Assembly: GCF_009766105.1 (NCBI RefSeq)
Contig: NZ_LMUH01000013.1
Coordinates: 522,999 to 586,998, forward strand
Direction: 5' to 3'
Length of the DNA: 64,000 nucleotides
DNA from: Granulicella sp. S156
Lineage (GTDB): Bacteria; Acidobacteriota; Terriglobia; Terriglobales; Acidobacteriaceae
Below are positions 51,233 to 59,350 of this stretch, one piece after another. A model generated the notes under the pieces. The model had not been told where the DNA came from. It worked only from the letters and a program-made list of their open reading frames with translations, and made no database searches. The translations under genes were made by a program, and so were the position numbers. Each line of letters opens with the position of its first letter. The first letter of the stretch is position 1.

Positions 51233-54200
51233 ATGCCGAACCAGACCGACAAACCGCCTATTTACCTGCTCGACTCGATGGCCTTCATCTTCCGCGCGTA
51301 CCACGCGATGCAGCGCTCGCGCCCGATGTCCACGCGCACCGGCATCCCCACGGCGGCGACGTATGTCTTCGTCAACATGATCAACAAGCTGCGCAAGGAC
51401 TTTCAGCCGCTGTACCTGGCCGCGATCTACGATGTCGGCGCGCCCCTGCTTCGCAACGAGCAGGCGAAGCAGATGAAGGACGTCAAGAAGTTCAACATCA
51501 AGACCCAGGAGTTCGAGACCATCGAGTACGGCGGCTACAAGGCCAACCGCGCCGAGACGCCACCTGATCTGATTCAGCAGCAGCCCTACATCCGCCGCGC
51601 GCTGGAAGCCTTTCGCATCCCCATCCTCTTCTACGAAGGCTTCGAGGCGGACGATGTGATCGGCACGCTCAGCACACAGCTTGGCGCGCTCGGTCACCAT
51701 GTCTACGTCGTCTCGTCGGACAAGGACATGATGCAGCTCGTCAACGAGAACGTCTCGATCCTCAATCCCACCAAGGACAATCTCATCCTCGATCCGGCAG
51801 GCGTCGAGAACGTACTCGGCGTTCCGCCTGCGCGTGTGATCGACGTAATGGCGCTGCGCGGCGATGCCATCGACAATATTCCCGGCGCGCCGGGCATCGG
51901 CGACAAGGGCTCCGTCGAACTCATCCAGCAGTTCGGCACGGTGGAAGGCGCGCTCGATCGCGCCGAAGAGGTTAAGAAGAAGACCTACCGCGAGTCGCTG
52001 CAGAACAACCGCGACAACATCCTGCTCTCCAAAGAGCTCGTCACCATTCACACGGCAGTTCCCATCGAGTTCTCGCTTGACGATATGCGCACCCAGCCGG
52101 TCGACAACGCCGCCTGCCGCGCCCTCTTCACGGAGCTTGAGTTCACGACGATGCTCAAAGAGCTCGCTCCCGACGTCGACGCCACGCCGGTCACCTACAA
52201 CATCAAGCCCACGGCAGAAGACGTCGCAAAATTACTCGCCGAAGCCCGTACCGCTGGCCACCTGGCCATCGCGTTGGCCGAAACGACGCAAGCCATCGCA
52301 GAAGAAGTCGCCGCAGATCCTGCCGATCCAAACGCCAACCCCGAAATCGAAGAAGCAGAACCCGAACCACCGCAGACGATGTCTCTCTTCGGCGCACCCG
52401 AACCTGAGCCCGCTTTGAAGGAGACGGGCCTTGCAGCGAGCGGGGCATTAGCCCCTGAGGGCGCATCCGATCCCGCCTGCCGCCTTGGTCTTGCCGTCAC
52501 CTCGACATTCGCCATCGAAGTCACACTCGATACTCCAGGCATTCGCGAAGCTCTCGCCGGCCTTGCGCTTCCCAAGCAGGTCCACGACCTCAAGGCTGTG
52601 CTGCGCGCGCTCCAGCCGCATGACGTCACGCTCGCCGGGCCGATCACGGACACTATGCTGCAGAGCTATCTGCTCAACCCGACCCACAGCACGCACACGC
52701 TCATCGACCTGGCCGCGCGCACTACCAGCCGCGCCCTGACTCACCAGCCAACCAAAGAAAATCCCAGCGACCCGAAGCGCCTTCCGGAAGCCGCCGCAGC
52801 CATCGCGCGCCTGGCCGTTACCCTTGGCGAACAGCTCACCGAAGTCCCCACAACGCACATCATTCCGAAGGACGATCCCGCCCTGGGTGGCGCCGTCACG
52901 AAGGAGATGCTCTTCGCTGATACCACCTCAACTCTGTCATCTCGACCGAATGCGGAGCGCAGTGCAGCCGCAGTGGAGAGACCTGCAGCTCCGCTCGAAT
53001 CAGCACAGGCATTTCCTCTCAACGAACACTCCACCCTCGCCGACGTCTATGAACAACTAGACCTCCCACTCGTCTCCGTCCTGCTACACATGGAGCAGAC
53101 TGGCGTTCGAGTCGATAGCAATCTCCTGCGCGAGATGAGCTCGCGCCTCGCCGTTACCATCGACGACCTCGCCGAGCGTATCTACGCCAGCTCAGGCCAC
53201 CGCTTCAACATCAACTCGCCCAAGCAGCTCGGCGACGTGCTCTTCAACAAGATGGATCTGCCCAAGCCCACCAAGCACGGCAAGGGCAAAGTTATCTCGA
53301 CAGCGCAGGACATCCTCGAAGACCTCGCCCAGCACCACGAGGTGCCGGCGATCGTTCTCGAGTACCGCCAACTGCAGAAGCTGAAGTCTACCTACCTCGA
53401 TCAGCTTCCTGCGTTGACCGACGCGAACGGCCGCATCCACACCACGTTCAACCAGGTAGGCACAGCGACGGGCCGTCTCTCGTCGATCAATCCCAACCTG
53501 CAGAACATTCCCATCCGTACCGCGGTCGGACGTGAGATTCGCGCGGCGTTCATCGCCGCGCCGGGCAATCTGCTGATGTCTGCCGACTACTCGCAGATCG
53601 AACTGCGCCTCATGGCGCACTTCTCGCAGGATCCTCTGTTGCTCGACGCCTATCGCACCGGCAAGGACATCCACACCCTCACCGCGGCCGAGGTCTTCGA
53701 GGTCGACGCCGCGACGATGGACAAGGAGACGCGTGCCCGCGCCAAGGCCGTAAACTTCGGCATCGTCTACGGCATCTCGCCCTTCGGATTGGCCGCACAG
53801 TTGGGCATCGACCAGAAGACGGCGCGCGAGTACATCGAGCGCTACTTCGATCGCTACAAAGGCGTGGCCACTTTCATCGAGCGGACGCTCGAAACCGTTC
53901 GCCGCGACCAGGCGGTCCGCACCGCCTTCGGCCGTGTGCGCCCCATCCCCGACATCCAATCGCGCAACCCCAACCAGCGCGGCTTCGCCGAGCGCACCGC
54001 GATCAACACACCGCTGCAAGGCACCGCCGCCGACCTCATCAAGATCGCCATGCTCCGCATCGACGCAGCCATGCGCGCTCGCAACCTGCGCTCTCTGATG
54101 ACGCTGCAGGTTCACGATGAACTGCTCTTCGACGTGGTGCCCGAAGAGGCTGACGAGATGCAGAAGCTGGTCAAGGAAGAGATGGAATCGGCCGCGGAGT

Positions 54201-54259
54201 TCTCCGTACCTATCGTCGCCGACGTAGGCCTCGGCCACAACTGGCGGGACATCAAATAG
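51233..54259 (+). CDS. polA: DNA polymerase I
   Basis: 1008 residues. The 5'-nuclease domain (about 1-300) contains IYLLDSMAFIFRAYHAMQ, YEGFEADDVIGTL, VSSDKDMMQLV and DAIDNIPGAPGIGDKG; a segment of about 16 residues (NEQAKQMKDVKKFNIKTQ) is inserted before GGYKANR. The middle region (about 330-600) lacks the exonuclease DxE and DxxxD residues, so proofreading is probably absent. The polymerase domain has motif A SADYSQIELRLMAH, motif B RARAKAVNFGIVYGISPFGLA and motif C LQVHDELLFD. The linker near residues 568-584 is encoded by a dispersed repeat. Confidence 0.97.
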   Translation: MPNQTDKPPIYLLDSMAFIFRAYHAMQRSRPMSTRTGIPTAATYVFVNMINKLRKDFQPLYLAAIYDVGAPLLRNEQAKQMKDVKKFNIKTQEFETIEYGGYKANRAETPPDLIQQQPYIRRALEAFRIPILFYEGFEADDVIGTLSTQLGALGHHVYVVSSDKDMMQLVNENVSILNPTKDNLILDPAGVENVLGVPPARVIDVMALRGDAIDNIPGAPGIGDKGSVELIQQFGTVEGALDRAEEVKKKTYRESLQNNRDNILLSKELVTIHTAVPIEFSLDDMRTQPVDNAACRALFTELEFTTMLKELAPDVDATPVTYNIKPTAEDVAKLLAEARTAGHLAIALAETTQAIAEEVAADPADPNANPEIEEAEPEPPQTMSLFGAPEPEPALKETGLAASGALAPEGASDPACRLGLAVTSTFAIEVTLDTPGIREALAGLALPKQVHDLKAVLRALQPHDVTLAGPITDTMLQSYLLNPTHSTHTLIDLAARTTSRALTHQPTKENPSDPKRLPEAAAAIARLAVTLGEQLTEVPTTHIIPKDDPALGGAVTKEMLFADTTSTLSSRPNAERSAAAVERPAAPLESAQAFPLNEHSTLADVYEQLDLPLVSVLLHMEQTGVRVDSNLLREMSSRLAVTIDDLAERIYASSGHRFNINSPKQLGDVLFNKMDLPKPTKHGKGKVISTAQDILEDLAQHHEVPAIVLEYRQLQKLKSTYLDQLPALTDANGRIHTTFNQVGTATGRLSSINPNLQNIPIRTAVGREIRAAFIAAPGNLLMSADYSQIELRLMAHFSQDPLLLDAYRTGKDIHTLTAAEVFEVDAATMDKETRARAKAVNFGIVYGISPFGLAAQLGIDQKTAREYIERYFDRYKGVATFIERTLETVRRDQAVRTAFGRVRPIPDIQSRNPNQRGFAERTAINTPLQGTAADLIKIAMLRIDAAMRARNLRSLMTLQVHDELLFDVVPEEADEMQKLVKEEMESAAEFSVPIVADVGLGHNWRDIK
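52442..52455. repeat. GGGGCATTAGCCCC palindrome inside polA
   Basis: A 5-bp stem with a 4-base loop within the linker region of polA (encoding GALAPEG). It resembles the palindrome at 6083-6100. Confidence 0.45.
52934..52983. repeat. Dispersed 50-bp palindromic repeat, in frame within polA
   Basis: CTGTCATCTCGACCG at 52934-52948 and CCGCAGTGGAGAGACC at 52968-52983 are identical to the two blocks at 58615-58664 inside glmM, with the same block spacing of 19 bases. In polA it encodes LSSRPNAERSAAAVERP in a linker. The centre is itself palindromic (TGCGG facing CCGCA). Confidence 0.85.
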
Positions 54260-54285
54260 CTCATAGGACCTACGAAGAACAGAGC

Positions 54286-55251
54286 TCAGTTTCCCGGCTT
54301 TGCATCTTCCGCCGCCGCCAATTCCCCTCCAAGCCGGAAGGAAAATGCAGTGGCGGCCGGAGGCGTCATATGTATAGCATCTTGAAACTGCGTTGCATCC
54401 GGCATCCAGGCGGAAGCATCCACGAAGGTAAATCCGCGCTGCTGGGAAAGGCTCTGTAGCTTCACCATGTAATCCTGCCACGTCTGCCGCGTGTAGTAGA
54501 CCTTACGGTGAATGGGCGACATTGGCATCAGCACGAGAACGACATGCATCCTGGCGTTAGCGGCTTTTCCAAACACGTACTCGTAACTGGAACCGAAATG
54601 AGACGGATCTTCCTGAAACCTCCGCGGCTCAGTCACGTAGTACGACTGCGGGCGGCCCATGAGATGTATGGACCAGGGAGGTATGCCCAGCTTGCTCATT
54701 AAACGGCGCACCCTCTCCGCATTTTCCCAGATATACTGGCGGCAAATCACCATCGGGAAGGCCCGCATCAGGAGCACCTCGCCAATCTGGACGGTGTCGA
54801 AATGGTCGATGATTGCAACCTGGTGTACAGGTATCCGGCTGTCGAGAGCAACGGCATTGCTGCCGATCAGGTCCGCGGGAGTAATGTCGCTTTTTTCGGT
54901 AAGTTGGTAGTCGTAGAAGCCAATGACGATTGTGTGCAGTTGTGGATGCAACTGGATGGCATACTGCGCAAGCAGCCCCTGAGCGTGGGGCGCGCTCGCA
55001 CTGAGCGCGGTATTTAGCGGTGTATAGCTATGTCCGCCGGAGGCCGCGCCCTGATTCAAGGCTGCGCTGTCTAAGCGGCCTTCGAGCAAAGAATTACCCA
55101 CAAACAGCACGTCGGGGTGCTGTGCCCTCTGGATGGCTTCCATATCTCTAAGGTAGTAATAGCCACGGCCCGACAGCCACAGCAGCACATTTCCCGCGGC
55201 CAGCGCGATGAGGCAAATGGTGACCATCCTGGGTAGCGGGTTTGATCTCAT
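54286..55251 (-). CDS. SGNH-like extracytoplasmic protein of an MBOAT O-acylation system
   Basis: 321 residues. N-terminal anchor (MVTICLIALAAGNVLLWLSG), then DVLFVGNSLLEGRLDSAAL, which resembles the SGNH/GDSL Ser block (G-N-S-L), and a late DAIHMTP, resembling the D-x-x-H block. It also has FTFVDASAWMPD. DltD, AlgJ and AlgX-type partners of MBOATs have this architecture. Starts at the ATG 2 bases after the microprotein stop. It is the third gene of an MBOAT-microprotein-SGNH operon, so it likely receives the acyl group and passes it to an exported polymer. The family assignment is by motif and context. Confidence 0.8.
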   Translation of the reverse strand: MRSNPLPRMVTICLIALAAGNVLLWLSGRGYYYLRDMEAIQRAQHPDVLFVGNSLLEGRLDSAALNQGAASGGHSYTPLNTALSASAPHAQGLLAQYAIQLHPQLHTIVIGFYDYQLTEKSDITPADLIGSNAVALDSRIPVHQVAIIDHFDTVQIGEVLLMRAFPMVICRQYIWENAERVRRLMSKLGIPPWSIHLMGRPQSYYVTEPRRFQEDPSHFGSSYEYVFGKAANARMHVVLVLMPMSPIHRKVYYTRQTWQDYMVKLQSLSQQRGFTFVDASAWMPDATQFQDAIHMTPPAATAFSFRLGGELAAAEDAKPGN

Positions 55252-55253
55252 GC

Positions 55254-55430
55254 TCAAAAGTTGATGTACGTGAATTGGGTCGACTGACCGCAAAAGCAAT
55301 ATATCAGCGCCATGGCGAGAAGCCAGACGATAGAGCCGGAGATCCACCTCGGGGTGCGTGCGAGCCACGGCCCTGGTTCGTCACGCTGGCCGGCAAGGTA
55401 TTCGATCGTTTCTCGAAGGTTCGTAAGCAT
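55254..55430 (-). CDS. DltX-like membrane microprotein ending FTYINF
   Basis: 58 residues, too short for routine ORF calling. N-terminal helix MLTNLRETIEYLAGQRDE, a basic/aromatic edge (PRW), one TM segment (ISGSIVWLLAMALIYCFCG) and the C-terminal SQTF-type tail ending Q-F-T-Y-I-N-F. The last six residues match the F-x-Y-x-x-F acyl-shuttle hexapeptide of DltX, whose Tyr carries the acyl group from the MBOAT DltB to DltD. Its ATG overlaps the MBOAT stop (TGATG) and its own stop is 2 bases before the SGNH start, so all three are coupled. Positive charges are on the N-side, predicting C-terminus outside, as required. Function is inferred from motif, topology and context. Confidence 0.85.
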   Translation of the reverse strand: MLTNLRETIEYLAGQRDEPGPWLARTPRWISGSIVWLLAMALIYCFCGQSTQFTYINF

Positions 55431-56599
55431 CAGCCCGCTAGAAGCCTCCTATAGAAGAGCGTAGCAGTCGGAAGATCCATGCAGAACAACGCCCAGCCGG
55501 CATTCACGGCCAGAAACGTAAGCGCTCGGCTGGCCAGCACTGGAACCGCGCGAGTGCTGGGAGCGCCGCGGACTCTTCGCCACAGCCGATGGATCACGAG
55601 CAGGATACCGTGCCACAAACCCCATGCCAGAAAGTTCCAGCCCGCGCCGTGCCAAAGCCCGCAGATCAGCATCACGGCCAGAATGTTGAAGCACACGCGA
55701 GGCAGGGGCACACGCGATCCACCCAAAGGAACAAAGACGTAGTCGATGAGCCAGCGTGTGAACGACATGTGCCAGCAACGCCAGAAGCTCTGGATATTGC
55801 GGCGGCCATAGGGCCAGTTGAAGTTCTCCGGCACTCCCAGGCCAAAGAGCCGCGCAGAGCCGATAGCGATATCGGAGTATGCCGAGAAGTCGGCATAGAT
55901 CTGCAACCCATACGCGAATAGCCATAGAAGCAGCACCCGGCGGTCGGCCACGGAGATGTCGTGCCTGTTCAGGTGCACGGTCCACGCCGTCATCAGATCG
56001 GCGATGGCGAACTTCTTGGCGAGCCCTGTAAGAATCCGGGTGAGGCCGCGCTCCCAGTCATGCTGCCAATCTTCGGGTGTTGCGCGCAGCTTGGGAAGAA
56101 AATCTTGAAAGCGTTTGATGGGCCCGGCAACCATCGTAGGAAAGAAGAGAATGAACGCCAGATATTCGCCGAGAGTTCCTTTTTCGCTCCTGCCGGCTCG
56201 ACGATCGAAGGCGTAGTGGTAGAACTCGAACGTGAAAAACGAGATACCAAGCGGCAGAAACGCTCCCCGCCAGTGAAGCGGATTCGTGTGTCGCCAGAAG
56301 AGGATGCCGCTGAAGAAGTTCCAGTACTTGAAGATTCCCAGAAAGAGCAGGCTCTGCAGCATTCCAACCAGGCACCAGCGCGATCCCTGTTTGTAGAGAC
56401 GGCTGGTAAGCGCCTCCCACAAAAAGATGCCGAGGCAAAGCGTACCCGGAAGGCCCGCCAGCGAATACGCGAAATAAACAAAAAAGAGGCATCCGGAGAC
56501 TGCAATCACCCACGGTCGGCTCCGGGCTCCAACACAGCGATACAGTGCTGCGGCGGGAAGCAGGAAGAGCACATAGTAGACGAAGGTATTGAAGATCAT
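55430..56599 (-). CDS. MBOAT-family membrane O-acyltransferase
   Basis: 389 residues with about ten or more TM helices. It starts MIFNTFVYYVLFLLPAAALYR. Family blocks: PLGISFFTFEFYHYAFDRR, FPTMVAGPIKRFQDFLP, FADFSAYSDIAIGSARLFG, NWPYGRRNIQSFWRCWHMSFTRWLIDYVFVPLGGSR, and the catalytic-His ICGLWHGAGWNFLAWGLWHG. It is AlgI/DltB-like. Its own C-terminus (WALFCMDLPTATLFYRRLLAG) carries no F-x-Y-x-x-F motif, consistent with the motif being supplied by the following microprotein. MIFNT is favoured as start, though no strong ribosome site is visible. Confidence 0.95.
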   Translation of the reverse strand: MIFNTFVYYVLFLLPAAALYRCVGARSRPWVIAVSGCLFFVYFAYSLAGLPGTLCLGIFLWEALTSRLYKQGSRWCLVGMLQSLLFLGIFKYWNFFSGILFWRHTNPLHWRGAFLPLGISFFTFEFYHYAFDRRAGRSEKGTLGEYLAFILFFPTMVAGPIKRFQDFLPKLRATPEDWQHDWERGLTRILTGLAKKFAIADLMTAWTVHLNRHDISVADRRVLLLWLFAYGLQIYADFSAYSDIAIGSARLFGLGVPENFNWPYGRRNIQSFWRCWHMSFTRWLIDYVFVPLGGSRVPLPRVCFNILAVMLICGLWHGAGWNFLAWGLWHGILLVIHRLWRRVRGAPSTRAVPVLASRALTFLAVNAGWALFCMDLPTATLFYRRLLAG

Positions 56600-56820
56600 C
56601 GGGGCGTTCGGTAAGCCAGCGATCGTAGGCGTTGTTGTGTGCAGCACAGCGGTGAGGGAGTGGCTGTGCTCCTCTGCTGGTTGTGTCGCCCAGTGTAGCA
56701 GCCTTATACTGCCATGCTCCGCATCGGCCCTATAGGGCTACCTCTCTACCCTCACGGATGAACCAGCATTTTTGCATTGCTCATCACATCCAGTAGCCTG
56801 TAGGCGAGCCCTTACAAAAC

Positions 56821-57678
56821 ATGACCAAGACCGCCACGCTTCTTATCGATTGCCCCGACCGCAAGGGACTTGTCGCTGCCATCATCAACTTCCTCGTTCA
56901 GCAGTACGACGTCAGCATCCTCAACGCCGATCAGCATCAGGATGCCGAGCTGGGTCTCTTCTTCATGCGCGTCGAGTTCGCAACCGACGTCGCGGACTTC
57001 CGTGAGTCCAGCTTCCGCGCAGCCTTCCAGCCCATCGCCCAGCAGTTCGTCATGAACTGGCGCGTCGAGTTCGCGGACGCTCCGCAGAACGTCTGTCTCT
57101 TCGTCTCGCAGTACCTGCATTGCCTCGCCGACCTGCTGCATCGCCACCAGACCGGCGAGTTCCACTGCAACCTCGCGCTCATCATCAGCAATCATGAGAG
57201 CGCACGGCCTCTGGCCGAGTTCCACGGCATTCCATTCCACTACCTGCCCGTCCAGCGCGAGAACAAACTGCAAGTCGAGGCACAACAACTCGCCCTGCTC
57301 GCCGAGAACAAGATCGATCTTGTCGTGCTTGCGCGCTACATGCAGATACTGTCGCCGGCATTCGTCGATGCCTATCCGCGCCGCATTATTAACGTGCACC
57401 ACTCGTTCCTGCCCGCATTCACAGGAGCGCGGCCCTACCACGCCGCCTTCGCACGCGGGGTCAAGCTCATTGGAGCGACCAGTCATTACGTCACAGAGGT
57501 CCTCGACGAGGGGCCGATCATCGAGCAGGATGTCGCCCGCGTCTCGCAGAACGACCAGCTTCCCAGTCTCATCCAGAAGGGGCGCGACCTTGAGCGTATG
57601 GTCCTCTCCCGTGCCGTGCAGTGGCACCTCGACCACCGCATCCTGTCCTACGCGAACAAGACCGTCATCTTCGCCTGA
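56821..57678 (+). CDS. purU: Formyltetrahydrofolate deformylase
   Basis: 285 residues. The N-terminal ACT domain (TKTATLLIDCPDRKGLVAAIINFLVQQYDVSILNADQHQD) and the formyltransferase-like domain with CNLALIISNHESARPLAEFHGIPFHYLPV, IDLVVLARYMQILSPAFVDAYPRRIINVHHSFLPAFTGARPYHAAF and GVKLIGATSHYVTEVLDEGPIIEQDVARV. It releases formate from 10-formyl-THF, balancing one-carbon units; gcv genes elsewhere in the window feed the same pool. Confidence 0.97.
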   Translation: MTKTATLLIDCPDRKGLVAAIINFLVQQYDVSILNADQHQDAELGLFFMRVEFATDVADFRESSFRAAFQPIAQQFVMNWRVEFADAPQNVCLFVSQYLHCLADLLHRHQTGEFHCNLALIISNHESARPLAEFHGIPFHYLPVQRENKLQVEAQQLALLAENKIDLVVLARYMQILSPAFVDAYPRRIINVHHSFLPAFTGARPYHAAFARGVKLIGATSHYVTEVLDEGPIIEQDVARVSQNDQLPSLIQKGRDLERMVLSRAVQWHLDHRILSYANKTVIFA

Positions 57679-57686
57679 GCTGGGTC

Positions 57687-59120
57687 TTAAACCCCCAGCT
57701 CCGCTCGTATAGCACCGGCAATCGCCTCCGCGTGTCGTCGCATGGCCTCTTCGCTTTCGGCCTCGATCATCACGCGTGCCAGCGTCTCGGTGCCGGAGTA
57801 CCGAATCACCACGCGGCCCGAATCCTTCAACTCTTCCTCGGCTGCGCGAATCGTCGTTACAACAGAAGGGATCGTGTCGAGCGGCTTCTTCTCGCGCACC
57901 TTCACGTTCAAAATGACCTGCGGATAGTTCTTGAGGTCGGCAATTAACTCTCCGAGCGTCTTTCCTGAGCGATGCACGACATCCAGCACCAGCAGCGCCG
58001 TCAGCAAGCCATCGCCAGTCGTCGCCTTGGCCGGGAACAGGATGTGCCCTGATTGCTCACCGCCCAGCGAAGCTCCTGAGTTCCGCATCTCTTCGAGGAC
58101 ATATTTATCGCCCACCGGCGCACGCAGCATACGAATCCCCGAGCGCTTGAACGCAGCCTCCAGGCCCATGTTCGACATCGTCGTCGCGACGACAAGGTTG
58201 TCCGCAAGCTTGCCGCGAGCTTGCAGGTCGCGCGCACAGACCAGCATCACCGCGTCGCCGTTTACGACGTTGCCATGCTCATCGGCAAAGAGAGCTCGGT
58301 CGGCATCGCCGTCAAACGTAAATCCCATCGACGCATGGCGAACCTTTACCTCGGCTGCAACAACCTCAGGATGCAGTGCCCCGCAACGCTCGTTGATATT
58401 GCGGCCGTCAGGAGAAGCATGCGTCACTTCGACGGTCCCCCTGAGCGACTCGAACAACTGCGGGGCGACCGAGCTGGCCGCGCCGTTTGCACAGTCGATG
58501 ACCACGCGGCGATTGTCCAGCGAAATGTCCGGCACGGCCTCGAGCAGAAACCGGATGTACTCAGCGCGATAACTCTCATTGACCTCCGGCAACTGATCTT
58601 TGCCACCAAAATCACTGTCATCTCGACCGGAGGCGGCGTCCTTTGCCGCCGCAGTGGAGAGACCCCTGTATTCGCTTTCTTCCGCAGAGGCACGATCTCC
58701 ATCCGCCAGCACCCGTTCAATCTCCGCCTCAATGCCAAGCTCCACAACATCGGGCAGCTTATAACCATCGCCGCCAAAGATCTTGATCCCGTTGTCCCGC
58801 CACGGATTGTGTGAGGCCGAGATCACTACCCCCGCGCTGAATCCATGCTTCCGTGCCAGGAACGCGATAGCGGGAGTCGTAATCACCCCGGCCGACTCCA
58901 CCTCAGCGCCCGCCTCGCGCAGTCCGGCTGCCAGCGTCGCAGCAATCCAGGGACCGCTCTCTCGCGTGTCCATGCCCATCACGACGTGTACCGGCTTGCC
59001 GTTGGCCTCATCCTTCAACTTCGTCGCCAGGGCCACGCCCACGGCACGCACCGTGTGCCGATCCAGGGGCGGCTCTCCAGCCACAGCGCGAATCCCATCC
59101 GTTCCAAACAACTTACGCAT
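57687..59120 (-). CDS. glmM: Phosphoglucosamine mutase
   Basis: 477 residues; converts glucosamine-6-P to glucosamine-1-P for UDP-GlcNAc and peptidoglycan. It starts MRKLFGTDGIRAVAGEPPLD. The phosphoserine site is GVVISASHNPWRDNGIKIFGGDGYKL, the metal loop is GFTFDGDADRALFADEHGNVVNGDAV, and the sugar loop is GGEQSGHILF. RVVIRYSGTETLARVMIEAES closes the chain. Residues about 153-169 (GLSTAAAKDAASGRDDS) come from a dispersed repeat, making the protein longer than the usual 445-450. Confidence 0.97.
   Translation of the reverse strand: MRKLFGTDGIRAVAGEPPLDRHTVRAVGVALATKLKDEANGKPVHVVMGMDTRESGPWIAATLAAGLREAGAEVESAGVITTPAIAFLARKHGFSAGVVISASHNPWRDNGIKIFGGDGYKLPDVVELGIEAEIERVLADGDRASAEESEYRGLSTAAAKDAASGRDDSDFGGKDQLPEVNESYRAEYIRFLLEAVPDISLDNRRVVIDCANGAASSVAPQLFESLRGTVEVTHASPDGRNINERCGALHPEVVAAEVKVRHASMGFTFDGDADRALFADEHGNVVNGDAVMLVCARDLQARGKLADNLVVATTMSNMGLEAAFKRSGIRMLRAPVGDKYVLEEMRNSGASLGGEQSGHILFPAKATTGDGLLTALLVLDVVHRSGKTLGELIADLKNYPQVILNVKVREKKPLDTIPSVVTTIRAAEEELKDSGRVVIRYSGTETLARVMIEAESEEAMRRHAEAIAGAIRAELGV
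58615..58664. repeat. Dispersed 50-bp palindromic repeat, in frame within glmM
   Basis: CTGTCATCTCGACCG (58615-58629) and CCGCAGTGGAGAGACC (58649-58664) match the polA copy exactly. The centre GGCGGCG-n-CGCCGCC forms a strong hairpin. In glmM the element is translated from its opposite strand compared with polA, and both readings stay open. Confidence 0.87.
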
Positions 59121-59158
59121 TACAACCTCTTCCAGACATATATCTCTTCCTTTGAGAT

Positions 59159-59274
59159 GCTAGAGCAGTTTCACAGTTACTGTGGCCTCGGAAAGAGAGT
59201 GCAATGTGGTTTTCTTGGTGAAAACCACGCAAAAGTCTTTCACTCCGCACTATACCCACTGTGAAACTGCTAGC
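59159..59274. mobile_element. MITE-like element, copy 1 (upstream of glmM)
   Basis: About 116 bp with terminal inverted repeats: GCTAGAGCAGTTTCACAGT at 59159-59177 facing ACTGTGAAACTGCTAGC at 59258-59274 (they match apart from a 2-base indel). An internal perfect 9-bp hairpin GTGGTTTTC-n5-GAAAACCAC lies near the middle, and GTGCAATGTGGTTTTCTT is shared with copy 2. No coding capacity. It lies between glmM and a VWA gene. Confidence 0.75.
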
Positions 59275-59350
59275 GGAGATTCGCATGTGCGTTCTTCCGG
59301 CCTTTCCCATAATCCTGAAACCCGCCTTCGGGGCGACCGTCTAAAGAGGC

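Noticed and set aside
50654..52051. 465-aa open frame opposite queA/polA
   Set aside because: Spans two unrelated, well-supported genes on the opposite strand; no motif.
53192..54481. 429-aa open frame opposite the polA polymerase domain
   Set aside because: Antisense to motifs A, B and C of PolA; Leu/Arg/Asp-rich shadow.
56727..56738. GCCCTATAGGGC palindrome between the MBOAT operon and purU
   Set aside because: A 12-bp palindrome by itself, with no further structure, paired box or conserved position to judge by; left as unexplained.
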